Positions 43,001-51,535 of a DNA stretch of 64,000 nucleotides are shown here, in pieces. A program made the translations under genes and the position numbers. The stretch is taken from the NCBI RefSeq assembly GCF_051020765.1, contig NC_134929.1:4552786-4616785 (forward strand), read 5' to 3'. The first letter of the stretch is position 1. Each line of letters opens with the position of its first letter. The notes under the pieces are model-generated. The model searched no databases. It was not told where the DNA came from and saw nothing but the letters and a program-made list of their open reading frames with translations. This stretch comes from Lasioglossum baleicum. Lineage: Eukaryota > Arthropoda > Insecta > Hymenoptera > Halictidae.

Positions 43001-46000
43001 GCATATTCGGAGGCGTCTGTTGTAACGACGAATGGTTTGCTAAAATCTGGATATTGTAAAATAGGCTCTCGACAGAGTTCTTCACGTAACTGCTTAAAAC
43101 TGTTTTCCTGTTCTTCAGTCCATTTGAATTTTTTGCCCTTTCCTAGAAGGTCAATTAAAGATTTTGCTTTTGTAGTGAAATCTGGTACGAATCTTCGGTA
43201 ATATCCTACTAAACCCAAAAACTGTTGTATATTTTTCTGTGAGGTAGGCGTTGGGAAATCCTTGACAGCCTTTAATTTTCGGGGATCAGGTTTTACTCCC
43301 TGTCTTGAAATAATATGTCCAAGGTATGCAACTTCTTTTCGTAAGAATTCGCATTTATTGGTTTGAAGAGTTAAACCATGTTCTCGCAAACGGTTTAATA
43401 ATTTCCTGACTTTAATGTTGTGTTCGTGTAATGACGCAGCGTAAACCACGATATCATCCAGGTAAATGAAAACGTCCGTTTCCTGGAGTCCAGTTAATAC
43501 CTGATCCATGAGGCGTTGAAAAGTAGGTGGTGCATTTTTCAAACCAAACGGCATTCGTGAAAATTCATAATGTCCATTAGGGGTGGTGAAAGCTGTCTTC
43601 TGTCTGTCTTTCGGATCCATTTCTATTTGGTGAAACCCACTGGCGAGATCGAAAACGGAGAAGTATTTGGCTCCTCCGAGACGATCCAATATTTCCGTAA
43701 TTTGAGGCAGTGGATATTTATCGGAAATGGTCTTCTCGTTAAGCGCACGAAAATCTATTACCATGCGCCAACGTTTGTTTCCTTGCGCATCTGGTTTTTT
43801 GGGTACAATCCACAAGGGTGAATTGTACGGAGATTTCGACGGAGTAATAATACCATCGGATAATAAGCCATTGATTTGCTTTTTTATTTCCTCTTGGTGT
43901 ACAGGAGGGTAGCGATACTGTCTCGTGTTAATCGGAATCTCATCAGTTGTATGTAAGGAGTGCTTGAAATCAGATGCCTTCCCTAATTTATCTCCGGGGA
44001 GATAAAATCGATCGGGAAATTCCTTTATCAATGCGGTGATGCTACACCGTTCTTCTTTGTTCAGGTGACTCAAATTTAGCGTTTCGGAGATTCCCTGTAT
44101 CCTATCTTCTCTAGTTTTGAAATTACAATGTTGACGTACCTCTGAATAAATATCTTCATCTGATGTGCTCAAAATGTCGTAAGGTTCCACGATTTGTGGC
44201 TCTATTTCTACGTCTATGGCTTCCTCGCTAGTGTTGGTTGCCATAACATGACATTTTCCTCCGTCGTTCAGGACGGCGGCTTCTCCTATGTAGAGTTGTT
44301 TGTGCGTTTTTATGCGTGGTAAATAGCCTTCTTTTATCCTTGGATTAGCTATTCTTATGGCAATCTGTTGAGATGTTCGGGCATCGATGCGATGTTTGGT
44401 CCGTACATCTGAGTCCTGCTGGTAATTTGAAAATCGAATAGGCCTGATGGGCTTATTTTTTAATACCAGTGTCCCATGGTAATAAGAAATTTCTGCTTCT
44501 TCCTGTTTTAAAAATGGGCTTCCTATAAGTCCATCTGCTTCTATTGCAAGGCGCTTCACTACGTAGAAAAACGCAGGAGCTTCGTGTATGTGAAGTATCG
44601 TAGTTCCTAGAGTGCGAATTGGATTTGTAGTAAGACCAGTTATTTCAATTTCTTCGCGTGAAACAATTTCTGCTCCTTCTCCTAAAACGTCAAGAACTAC
44701 TAAATTTACGGATGCTCCACCATCAATTAGAAATTCTCCCGTGCCTGATTCCAGTTCTGGGATTTTGATTTTGATTCGTGGTGCTGGAGCTTCCTTGATG
44801 AGGGTTTTTCCTCGAAGCGGACAGTTCTTTGGCGAACTTCTTTGTTTTCGCTCATCGTGTCGCCTGTACGGTGAGCGCGATCGAAGTTTAAAGATTTGTT
44901 CGATTCCACGGACGAATCTCACGAATCTCTTTGGAATCGCGGACTACGCGGTCGATTCTTGCAGAATTTTCCATCGTGTCCGGATGTTCCGCAATGCCAA
45001 CAATACGATTTTGACATGCGATTCCTATCGGAATTTTTAAAAATTGTATACCGTTTCTCTCCGTCTCTCACAATTGACGAATCCGAACGGTTGGAGGGGG
45101 AACCGGAGGGGCTCCTGTGACGCAAGGTCCAGGCAGACGCTCGTCCTTCTCTCTCCTCCTCAAAACCAGATGGTCTCGTGCGTTGATCCCTGTGTCGGTC
45201 ATATTTGCTTGGAGATAAGGGATATGACACTTCACGATCGCGGTAGCGAGAGTCCTGGTCATATGAATCTCGGCGGGACCACCTTGATGGTGATTCACTC
45301 CGAGGCGACTGTCGTCGATTCCTTAATCTTTTATCTATCTGTAGCACGGCGTCGTAAGCATCCTCCAGATTTTTTATATCCTTCAAGATAGCCGACACCT
45401 TCAGGGAAATCCGATCCGGTAATCCATCGATGAAGTTTTCAATGACGTCCTTTTCCATCAATTTGATAAATCCTTCAGCATGTGCCTCGTATTTTTCCCT
45501 CATGGCTCCGCGCGTACAGTAGACCAAGTGGCCTGTCCTATCGATGTATTGTCGTAGGCTCTCTCCTTCGCGAATATGTAGTTTCGCGATTTCCACTTGA
45601 TAATATGATAGGCTCTTGCCGGGAGCGAACCGTTTCTTCAAATGTTGAATTAACGCTTTTACGGTAGTAAACTTGTGCTCTAATGTGCATCTACGTGCTG
45701 GCCCGACGAGCTTAGTAAGAACAATTGCCAGATACTCGGTTTCCGTACCCTCCGGAATCAAAGTTAACCCGTCCTCTAAAGTTTGCGCGAAACGAATCAA
45801 AGAGGGGTCTTCCCCGTTAAAGGTCGGAATTGTCGAAGTAATATTCTGTAAGCATGTCTTTTGCGTCAACAGCGACATAGAATTTGCAAGTGAAACCGTC
45901 AAGTTCATTATGTCAACGGAAGAAGTATTTGCAGCTGAATTCGGCATTTTTTTTTTAAAATGTAACTAGAGAAAACTAGTATATTACCGAAACCTTTCAA

Positions 46001-48037
46001 CTAGGAAAACTAGTATATAGAAACCTTTTAACTAGGAAAACTAGTATATTATTGGTATAAAAGCGTGACTAGCGAAAACTAGTATATTGCTAATAATATT
46101 GAGACGTAACTAGGAAAACTAGTATATTGTCAATACTCAGCTACGAGTAATTTAACGTAGTAAACCCAAAATTAAAGTGATCCTAAAATAATTGATAAAT
46201 CCCACCGCTGTCACCAGTTCTGTTACGAGCCAGGGCCGCGAGCAGCACGAGTGGCCGGCGAAGGGTTATTACCCTAGGAATATGATATAAATTTGTTAGT
46301 TAAGGAACGCGGACGAACCCAATGCGAAATTGGGGAGCCGCTAGGATTATTGACAGCGAGGACGAACCTGACGCGAAGTCAGGGAGCCTCTAGGAATGGA
46401 GTCAAACGCAGACGAACCCGATGCAAAACCGGGGAGCTGCTAGGAGGTTGTATAATAGCACAGACGAACCTGATGCGAAATCAGGGAGCTGTTAGGATGC
46501 GGACGAACCCAATGCAAAACTGGGGAGCCGCTAGGTTGGATAAATCTCTGTTCGGACAATTGGAATGTCGCGAAAGAACCTGATGGTTAATCAGGGAATT
46601 GCTAGGATAATTAGTAAGCCTCGTAACTAGTATAATTTAATTGATACAATCCGAGCGGTAAGATTGTATCATGTGGGGACGTTCAATTACTTGGTTAGGA
46701 TATTGGACGATAATTATGGGTTTAATGAATTTAAGTTAATTATCAAAGAAGACAAATATATTCTTACTATAGAGTTTCGTTCTACAAGTGTACTTGTGTC
46801 GCGAATGAACTGAATTTAGAATAGGAAAGAAATTGAAAGGTGATATTACCTAAGCTAAGACGCACGGTGTTGACGCACTGGCAATGCGGGGGACTCGGAG
46901 CAACCTTGTCACTGCCTAACAGATTTTAGACCGAACTCGCGGAATCTGTACGGTTAAACTTTGATTCAAAAGGAACGAACGTCCGATCTCACTGGTAGTT
47001 GACTTCCGAGATGCAGCACGACGCGACACTATTCGTGATTACGACAGTACTAGCCCACGAGAGTAGAAATGTAAGGGCTTATATAGCCCTGCAATGACGG
47101 GTGGTACTTGTCAGTACCCTTCAAGTGAACATTCGTATTTTCTCAACGACCAGTTGGTCGTGCGTACGTTTGGGCCCTAAACTAACCTAAACAATTATGT
47201 AGATTTATCTAGGGAAAAACTCTGTTCGTTTATCTAGGACGGTTCCTGCCAGAGATGATATTGAACACCTGTTCGTCATCCGTAACAATAGTAAAGCGCT
47301 ACGAGGCGCGGGCCGATATATCGGCTCTGGCACTTCTCGCCAGTGTAGCAGGAGCCGATATATCGGCTCCCGGCACTCAAAAGGTTAAGTTTATGAATAT
47401 AAAAAGTAATGTTTATTTTTTTTCAGGTTGGGTATTTGCACCAATTAGGAGGGCACTCGTTGCGAGAAGCAGTCAGAGCTTGTTTCGACGATGCCCTCTC
47501 CGGCACTGTGGCATTGACGCATACGTGGACGGGCATCCGTGGAACCCGCCCGCTGTATAACACGCGGATAGTGAGGGCCATCTACGGTAAGTATTGCACA
47601 TCTCTTATTCAGTACAATCTAATTATTAATTTATCGATTATTATATATATTTTATTTAAATGAATGTTACAGAAGCTACGCTCCGGTCAGCCTCCTATCC
47701 AAAGGGTACGAAGGCTGATTTCGCGGATGCCGGGAAGGCGGCGCTCAAAGCCGCAAAGCAACGGACACGGCCATCGGCAAGCGTACCCTCCGCCGACGCC
47801 CTCGCCGTAACCGACGCCCGAGCATGCTGGACAGGTCGCGACGACGACGACGACGACGGCGACGACAACGACAACTCGAACAATAACTGCAACAACGACG
47901 ACGACCACAATAACAGAAACGGCGACGTTATCGACTACGTCTTGGACCAAAACGACGACGATGCCGTTTTCGAGTACCTCCGTGCCGAAAACGATGACAG
48001 TATAGAGTACTTAGAACCGGAGTTCAACGACATGTAA
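37082..48037 (+). CDS. Element II DUF4806-type protein (11 exons, hendecad coiled coil)
   Basis: The exons are 37082-37090, 37561-37859, 37953-38000, 38071-38103, 38202-38234, 38336-38368, 38459-38491, 38568-38600, 39353-39473, 47427-47586 and 47673-48037. All have GT/AG borders, phases agree and the total is 1167 bases (388 aa). Exon 2 encodes a basic, then proline-rich region. Exons 3-8 encode a coiled coil of 11-residue units such as MGLQQLEQRVD. Exons 10-11 give the DUF4806-like domain (YLHQLGGHSLREAV, HTWTGIRGTRPLY, AALKAAKQR), then an Asp/Asn-rich tail. Exon 10 is 160 bases with phases 0 and 1, like the penultimate exon of the Element I gene. Gypsy-2 sits in intron 9. The start exon ATGGATAAA is the least certain part. 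Confidence 0.85.
37128..37500. mobile_element. Palindromic MITE in intron 1
   Basis: Two inverted arms of about 150 bp (outer block GGCACTCCTCGTAGACTG, inner block GACACTGTAATGTAATTT) meet around a spacer near 37290. A half copy of the same sequence lies at 51610-51820. Confidence 0.75.
37953..38600 (+). repeat. Tandem array of mini-exons encoding hendecad repeats
   Basis: Six exons occur in 650 bp: one of 48 bases, then five of exactly 33 bases. Each has the pattern TTTCAG or TTTTAG, TATGGGACTGCAGCA..., GA, GTAAGT. All start and end in phase 2, so any number can be spliced in. Each 33-base exon adds 11 residues with hydrophobics at the hendecad core (M, L, L, V). The intron units are also similar (AATTAATTAATATTAATTTA). 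A seventh 33-base unit lies in the right arm at 48247-48279. Confidence 0.92.
38628..39298. mobile_element. TA-flanked palindrome with CAGGGTGAGTC ends
   Basis: The inverted ends are CAGGGTGAGTCCGCAGAAAC, flanked by TA (38626-38627, 39299-39300). The two 310-bp halves are nearly perfect inverted copies. It lies in intron 8 of the Element II gene and encodes no protein. Confidence 0.88.
39725..40791 (-). repeat. Gypsy-2 3' LTR with hairpin array
   Basis: The LTR ends are TGTTACG and CGTAACA, a perfect inverted repeat. Positions 39826-40110 carry six units, each with a 6-bp stem around a 5-base loop. A promoter-like TATATAG lies near 40594. The adjacent internal sequence on the minus strand ends in GGTGGGGAGA (40792-40801), the polypurine tract. 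Confidence 0.93.
39832..40099. repeat. Six tandem hairpin units with paired stem changes
   Basis: The plus-strand stems are CCCAAT/ATTGGG, CCTGAC/GTCAGG, CCCGAT/ACCGGG, CCTGAT/ATCAGG, CCCAAT/ACTGGG and CCTGAT/ATCAGG. Loops are GCGAA or GCAAA in five units (sense strand UUCGC or UUUGC). Stems change on both sides while pairing is kept, with one mismatch in units three and five. The array is repeated in the other LTR at 46328-46595. Confidence 0.85.
41027..41383 (-). pseudogene. Gypsy-2 integrase C-terminal remnant
   Basis: The 118-residue frame starts inside the integrase catalytic core, just after the second catalytic aspartate is expected, and includes YRPQTNGSLERS with the conserved glutamate. 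It stops after about 100 more residues, without the C-terminal domain. It directly abuts the pol ORF, in a different frame, so a deletion of about 90 codons joined the two. Confidence 0.8.
41380..44922 (-). CDS. pol: Gypsy-2 Pol: protease, RT, RNase H, truncated integrase
   Basis: The 1180-codon frame starts at a GTG-type codon overlapping the gag stop and is probably entered by -1 frameshifting (the pol frame opens at 44943). The protease has LIDGGAS with D67 (Gly in place of Ser/Thr). RT contains YLDD at 487-490; RNase H has VTTDAS and VTDHRPL. A long low-similarity linker of about 330 residues follows, then the integrase HHCC module (HKGVTKTYNRI, CKSCQEQK). The protein ends at LELL before the catalytic core. 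No canonical slippery heptamer was seen in the 25-base overlap. It lacks two of three integrase catalytic residues. Confidence 0.9.
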   Translation of the reverse strand: MRFVRGIEQIFKLRSRSPYRRHDERKQRSSPKNCPLRGKTLIKEAPAPRIKIKIPELESGTGEFLIDGGASVNLVVLDVLGEGAEIVSREEIEITGLTTNPIRTLGTTILHIHEAPAFFYVVKRLAIEADGLIGSPFLKQEEAEISYYHGTLVLKNKPIRPIRFSNYQQDSDVRTKHRIDARTSQQIAIRIANPRIKEGYLPRIKTHKQLYIGEAAVLNDGGKCHVMATNTSEEAIDVEIEPQIVEPYDILSTSDEDIYSEVRQHCNFKTREDRIQGISETLNLSHLNKEERCSITALIKEFPDRFYLPGDKLGKASDFKHSLHTTDEIPINTRQYRYPPVHQEEIKKQINGLLSDGIITPSKSPYNSPLWIVPKKPDAQGNKRWRMVIDFRALNEKTISDKYPLPQITEILDRLGGAKYFSVFDLASGFHQIEMDPKDRQKTAFTTPNGHYEFSRMPFGLKNAPPTFQRLMDQVLTGLQETDVFIYLDDIVVYAASLHEHNIKVRKLLNRLREHGLTLQTNKCEFLRKEVAYLGHIISRQGVKPDPRKLKAVKDFPTPTSQKNIQQFLGLVGYYRRFVPDFTTKAKSLIDLLGKGKKFKWTEEQENSFKQLREELCREPILQYPDFSKPFVVTTDASEYAVGAVLSQGEIGNDLPIAYASRSLNKAERNYSATEKECLAMVYAVKYFRPYVYGTKFTLVTDHRPLVWLHSVKDPTSRLMKWKLRLLEYDYQVVHKSGKTNKNADALSRNPTSTCLPLIPREVKDPDFKIQIPKTAVDAVSIGQRVRQLHRDREKRPKYQQTSSSSDETEQPALGKVQRSPIININRTLPSLSKEIVMPDEDQDNAHHFLPAANSTEIFSTDKNTTLSGDLISFEEPLENTVIENRNNLQQDVPYIPQVPFPEIGGILQRNVIRFPNNIIREARARQLPDRTADPYPFFDADTDGSSTETDLEAPPEPKQRISISSNTLTAKEDHYVHFISADRNLITPVGKLLLDTGLINKQELLAARPKKGQVIISNNGLFKTFSIVISDNFYDKPKRLDIINGLKTLQSALEQNRSKSFRISATGDHHKSSPDELFKALKEVFTDSTYQITICNCVITTPSVEDRQEIIHEAHDSLTGGHKGVTKTYNRIRSRFHWPHMRNEIQDYIRKCKSCQEQKLVRTKTRQPMLITDTPLELL
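44919..45947 (-). CDS. gag: Gypsy-2 Gag
   Basis: The 342-residue protein has a retrotransposon gag capsid region (TFNGEDPSLIRFAQTLEDG through ENFIDGLPDRI) and an arginine/serine-rich linker. One CCHC knuckle, CWHCGTSGHDGKFC, lies at residues about 316-329. The ATG at 45947 follows the ACTAG repeat leader. The stop overlaps the pol frame. It is intact and could assemble particles. Confidence 0.9.
   Translation of the reverse strand: MPNSAANTSSVDIMNLTVSLANSMSLLTQKTCLQNITSTIPTFNGEDPSLIRFAQTLEDGLTLIPEGTETEYLAIVLTKLVGPARRCTLEHKFTTVKALIQHLKKRFAPGKSLSYYQVEIAKLHIREGESLRQYIDRTGHLVYCTRGAMREKYEAHAEGFIKLMEKDVIENFIDGLPDRISLKVSAILKDIKNLEDAYDAVLQIDKRLRNRRQSPRSESPSRWSRRDSYDQDSRYRDREVSYPLSPSKYDRHRDQRTRPSGFEEEREGRASAWTLRHRSPSGSPSNRSDSSIVRDGEKRYTIFKNSDRNRMSKSYCWHCGTSGHDGKFCKNRPRSPRFQRDS
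45964..46128 (-). repeat. Gypsy-2 leader: five ACTAG hairpin repeats
   Basis: Five copies of AACTAGGAAAACTAGTATAT (or close variants) lie between the primer site and gag, spaced 30-40 bases apart. Each holds inverted ACTAG/CTAGT around a 5-base loop. The position suggests a role in RNA packaging or dimerisation, by inference. Confidence 0.8.
46196..46219 (-). other. Gypsy-2 primer binding site region
   Basis: On the minus strand the sequence after the 5' LTR reads TGGTGACAGCGGTGGGATT a few bases in. It looks complementary to a class II (Leu or Ser) tRNA 3' end; the exact tRNA was not established. Confidence 0.55.
46221..47287 (-). repeat. Gypsy-2 5' LTR
   Basis: It matches 39725-40791 in length and, by eye, in sequence, including the six hairpin units. 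It is followed by ATAG. Confidence 0.93.
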
Positions 48038-48048
48038 CGACCTATAAA

Positions 48049-50252
48049 TAGTGGAGTAGGCCTACTGGGGATACCACTGAAAAAAAACGCATTGTCAATA
48101 GTACCTCCAGGGTAATGCGGAAATCTATTGGTTACGCGTGCAAACGGAAAAGGAGTAAGTAACACGAGGTTATATATTAAATCGTTAGCATGTAATAATT
48201 ATAATTAATTAATATAAATGTATTAATTTATCAACCTTTGTTTTAGTATCAGATTGCAGCAATTGGAGAAGAAGGTGGAGTAAGTAACACGAGGTTATAT
48301 ATAATAATTGTAATTAATTAATATTAATGTACAAATTTTCCACAGCCAACAGCGGAATAACTGGGAGAATCGCGGCACTGTCGTGACGTTACGCACGTGG
48401 TCGGGTATCCGTGGGACCCGCCTACTGTACTACAGACGGATAATGAGGGCCATCCACGGTAAGCATTGTACATCTTTTATTCAGTTGAATCTAATTATTA
48501 ATTCATCGATTAATATATTTATTTATCACATGAATGTTACAGAGACTACGATCCGGTCAACCTGGTACCAACGACGACGGATTTCGCGGCGGCGGGGAAG
48601 GCAGCGCACTTCAATCGTCAAGCGAACCTTCCGCGACGCCCTTGCCGTCACCGATGCCCGCGGATGTTGGACAGGCCGCGACTACGAAGATGACCACTTT
48701 TACCCCGGTGACAAAAACGGCGACGGCGCCGAGCCGTCCTCAACTACCAACCTGACAGAGGTGGGCATTATTTGGCGAAACAAATATTTCAAATACTATT
48801 TAATACTTTCGACCTTATTTTGCTTAAAGAAAATAGTATTTTTCATAAGATATACAGTTTCGAAAATAAAATATTTCCATTTTAACAATCGGAACCACAA
48901 AATAAAATATTTCTATTTCAATAATCTGAAACACAAAATAGAATATTGTATTTCTTGTGCCTACTGAGGCTAGTTGATAAGCATACAGTGTATGTTTCTC
49001 GAATGCGAACCATTATTTTCAGCAATACTATTTAAAATTGAAATTGAAAATATAAAGACAAAGTCCAAATATTTTCAATATTCCTAAAATAAAATACTAT
49101 TTTCAAATACTATTTGCAAAAATTACTGCCTCAAATAAATCATTTTATTTTCGAAATTGTACATATACTTTAAAATAAATAGGATTATTTATTATTTACT
49201 ATTTAAAATAGTATTCTCTCCAGCTCTGCAACCTGACTACAAGGACATGTGACTCCCCCGCATATGAATGGACTGCAAGATTAATGCGAAATAACGAGCA
49301 GTGTCCGCGCAAGCCAAGGTTTGTAAAAATTTATTTGGTTTATATTAGTTATATTTTATATTTGGTTTATGTTCGAGTTACCCTGAAGGAGTACGCCGTT
49401 CCGGAGAAGAGGCGCAGAATCAGGAAAATATGTCCAGACTCGACCAGAAATCCCAACCAGAAGATGCTTCTGAAGTAATGAAATTTCCATGGACCAGGTG
49501 TGCCTATGTATGTACAGCGAATCCCTAATATGTAAGAATCTAAGTTGAGTAATAAAGAAAACTAATCAAAATAAATTACAAAATATACTATTTATTAATT
49601 ATTTCCTGTTTCGTTCATTTAGAATCCCTTCACCCACCAACTCCCTGCGATATGTAGTAATAAAAATTTAAAATTCTTAATATTTTACATTAAAATAAGT
49701 GTATTCAATAAATTTAAATGTAAATTAGTTGAAATTGAACTGTAAAGAGATTTGTACGGCAATGTAATTTTTAGCTTGTGTCTCTTGTAATCGATGCAGA
49801 TAATTTTTATTTCGCATAAAGATCCTTAGTCTAGAAAAAATAACAAATAGGAGAACTAAATAAAATTTGTATGGGTATTTCGAATTGTCGAGAATGAATG
49901 CGTGTATTTGGTACGATAGAGATTTACTTCGCCGCCATCTGCCACATTAGTGCGACCTACGCTCGCTGACGGTGCTGCCCTGTAAAACGATATTCATCAG
50001 TGCGACAGTGCTACCACAAAGGCACATTCGGCCGATTCGTGCCGACCTGATGCCGACCTCATGCCCATGTCCAAACCCTGGTCCTACGGTCGACACTAGC
50101 TCGGCATATGCGCTCACAGGAGGTCGTCCAAAATTAAGCCAATCAGGACTTGAGCACCTCCGAGCGTAGATTGGACAATGATTTGCCGATCTGTGCCCTA
50201 GGCACGGCTTGCCCAAGGCACGGCTTGCCCAAGGCACGCCTGGTTAGCTGGG
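48049..50252 (+). repeat. Element II right inverted arm with a second set of DUF4806 3' exons
   Basis: The arm starts 12 bases after the DUF4806 stop and runs to the terminus CTGGG. It contains a 33-base mini-exon (48247-48279), then an exon at 48348-48460 that runs QQRNNWENRGTVVTLRTWSG in the correct phase and ends at a GT donor, then an exon-like block at about 48540-48640. These mirror exons 8-11 of the gene but are variant and the last one is decayed. The rest (48760-50252) is noncoding and matches the left arm. Confidence 0.82.
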
Positions 50253-50261
50253 TAGATATAA

Positions 50262-50365
50262 AGCGGTAGACGGTTGGAAAAAAACTGTTTACCCGACCAG
50301 GATTCGAACCTCGGTCTACCGCTTGGTAGTCCAACTCTTTAGCTGATTGGCCCACCGACGATCTC
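50262..50365 (-). ncRNA. tRNA-like sequence with a perfect B box
   Basis: On the minus strand GGTTCGAATCC (50310-50300) is a perfect Pol III B box, a degenerate A box lies about 45 bases upstream, and a seven-T run (50284-50278) follows. The acceptor stem does not pair, so it is more likely a tRNA-derived SINE or tRNA pseudogene. It lies next to the Element II right end. Confidence 0.4.
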
Positions 50366-50486
50366 ATAAAACCGTCGAAAATTTTGGTATATGTATCGCA
50401 AAGAATGACTCTCGTAGCAGAGAGTATATGAGAGTGCTCACGCCCGGGTTTTGGCCGTGCCCATATAGTGCTGCCCCCTAGTCTAG

Positions 50487-50712
50487 TACTTAGCCTGGAT
50501 CAGCTCCTACATCATCTTTAGCATGGACAAGATCCTACATCATCCTTAGCATGGACAAGATCCTATATCATCTTTAGCATGGACAAGATCCTACATCATC
50601 TTTAGCCTGGATCAGATCCTACATAATCTTTAGCCTGGATCAGATCCTACATCATCTTTAGACTGGATCAGATCCTACATCATCATTGGCCAGGATTAGG
50701 ACATACAGTTTA
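50487..50712. repeat. 28-bp minisatellite
   Basis: About eight copies of a 28-base unit (CTTTAGCATGGACAAGATCC plus TACATCAT) run in tandem; later copies change CATGGACAA to CCTGGATCA. It is noncoding. Confidence 0.9.
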
Positions 50713-51039
50713 TATTGTTTTATATCAAATATGTAACTAATATACAAATCTCTAATAATATAAATTATATTCATAGAAGTATTTTAATTTTTCCCGAGCC
50801 TTTGTTGCAAACTCTAGTTTTAAAAAATAGAAAAGCCGGAAGATTTCGAAGAAACACAGATTTTATATCGAAGTTTAAAAGCCACCATCTTGGAAATTAA
50901 TTTAATGATGAAATACTTACTGTCATCAATACTGTCTCCAATTTTTTCCATAGTTTTACGGCACAGTTATTATTAATTAAACCAAATTTAAAATCAATTT
51001 TTTCTACGAAAATTTAGAAGAATAACCTTAGCGGTTACC
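50713..51039. other. AT-rich spacer, nothing recognised
   Basis: I found no supported gene or repeat structure here. Confidence 0.4.
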
Positions 51040-51313
51040 CTGAAATTTTCGGAATATGTTTAATTGACACAAATCTATAAAACGTATTTTTAAAATTTTC
51101 AGTATAGATAGACCCACATTAAAAAGTTGTAAAACGCAACTTTTAGTATCTTTTCTACAGTTCCGATCAATTGCAATTTTTGAAAAAATTGGTTTCACAT
51201 CCTGCAGTAAACTAATTGCTCTGGTTTCCAAAAAAAGTTCAAATCGTATAGTACAATATTAAAAAAGTTATCGTCTTTTTTAGAGCGTCCAAATATTAAT
51301 TCGGATCACTGTA
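51040..51313. mobile_element. Half copy of the 18858-19500 MITE
   Basis: The sequence follows the right half of that MITE, from the ATATGTTTAATTGACAC block through TTAGAGCGTCC to TCACTG before TA. The left half is missing. Confidence 0.75.
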
Positions 51314-51535
51314 TTATACAACAGTTCAAAGGCCCAGTGTCGCATTCGCTTGTAGGACTCGGATAGTGATCAATGATCACTGATCACTGAACAAAACGTT
51401 GTTAGTTTCATTCCTAATCTCTTCATTTTTAGTTTCACTTGTACGAAACTGTCATTGATAGATTTGCGAGATTTCCCGGGGGAAAAGAAGACTAAACTCG
51501 AAAGATTTTGAATCATAATATATTTACGTATTTCG

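Larger units (their letters stand above)
39725..47287 (-). mobile_element. Gypsy-2: Ty3/Gypsy retrotransposon, integrase-defective, minus strand
   Basis: Two 1067-bp LTRs (39725-40791, 46221-47287) start TGTTACG and end CGTAACA and looked identical by eye. ATAG flanks the element, a 4-bp duplication. On the minus strand the order is LTR, primer site, leader with ACTAG repeats, gag, pol, a broken integrase, polypurine tract, LTR. The integrase catalytic core and the C-terminus are missing, so the copy cannot integrate by itself. It lies in intron 9 of the Element II DUF4806 gene, opposite to that gene. Confidence 0.93.
20383..50252. mobile_element. Element II: long-TIR transposon with transposase and DUF4806 genes, heavily nested
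   Basis: The ends read CCCAGCCAACCA (left) and CCCAGCTAACCA (right, inverted), with TA on both sides as a 2-bp duplication. The inverted arms are about 2 kb: left 20383-21354 plus 31875-33464, right 48049-50252. Between the arms lie a minus-strand transposase and a plus-strand DUF4806 gene in divergent orientation. Later insertions account for most of the 29.9-kb span: Element I in the left arm, a MITE at 32386-32872, a solo LTR in the transposase, palindromes in introns, and Gypsy-2. Without these the element would be about 10 kb. I place it near the CACTA/Mirage/Chapaev group from the transposase; that placement is tentative. Confidence 0.8.

Noticed and set aside
44919..44943. Slippery heptamer in the Gypsy-2 gag-pol overlap
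   Set aside because: The 25-base overlap contains no X XXY YYZ sequence in the gag frame, so I do not claim a site.
47687..47950. Minus-strand poly-valine ORF
   Set aside because: It is antisense to the Asp/Asn-rich tail of the DUF4806-type exon 11.
50262..50365. Functional tRNA gene
   Set aside because: The B box is perfect, but the acceptor and T stems do not pair, so only a tRNA-like element is claimed.
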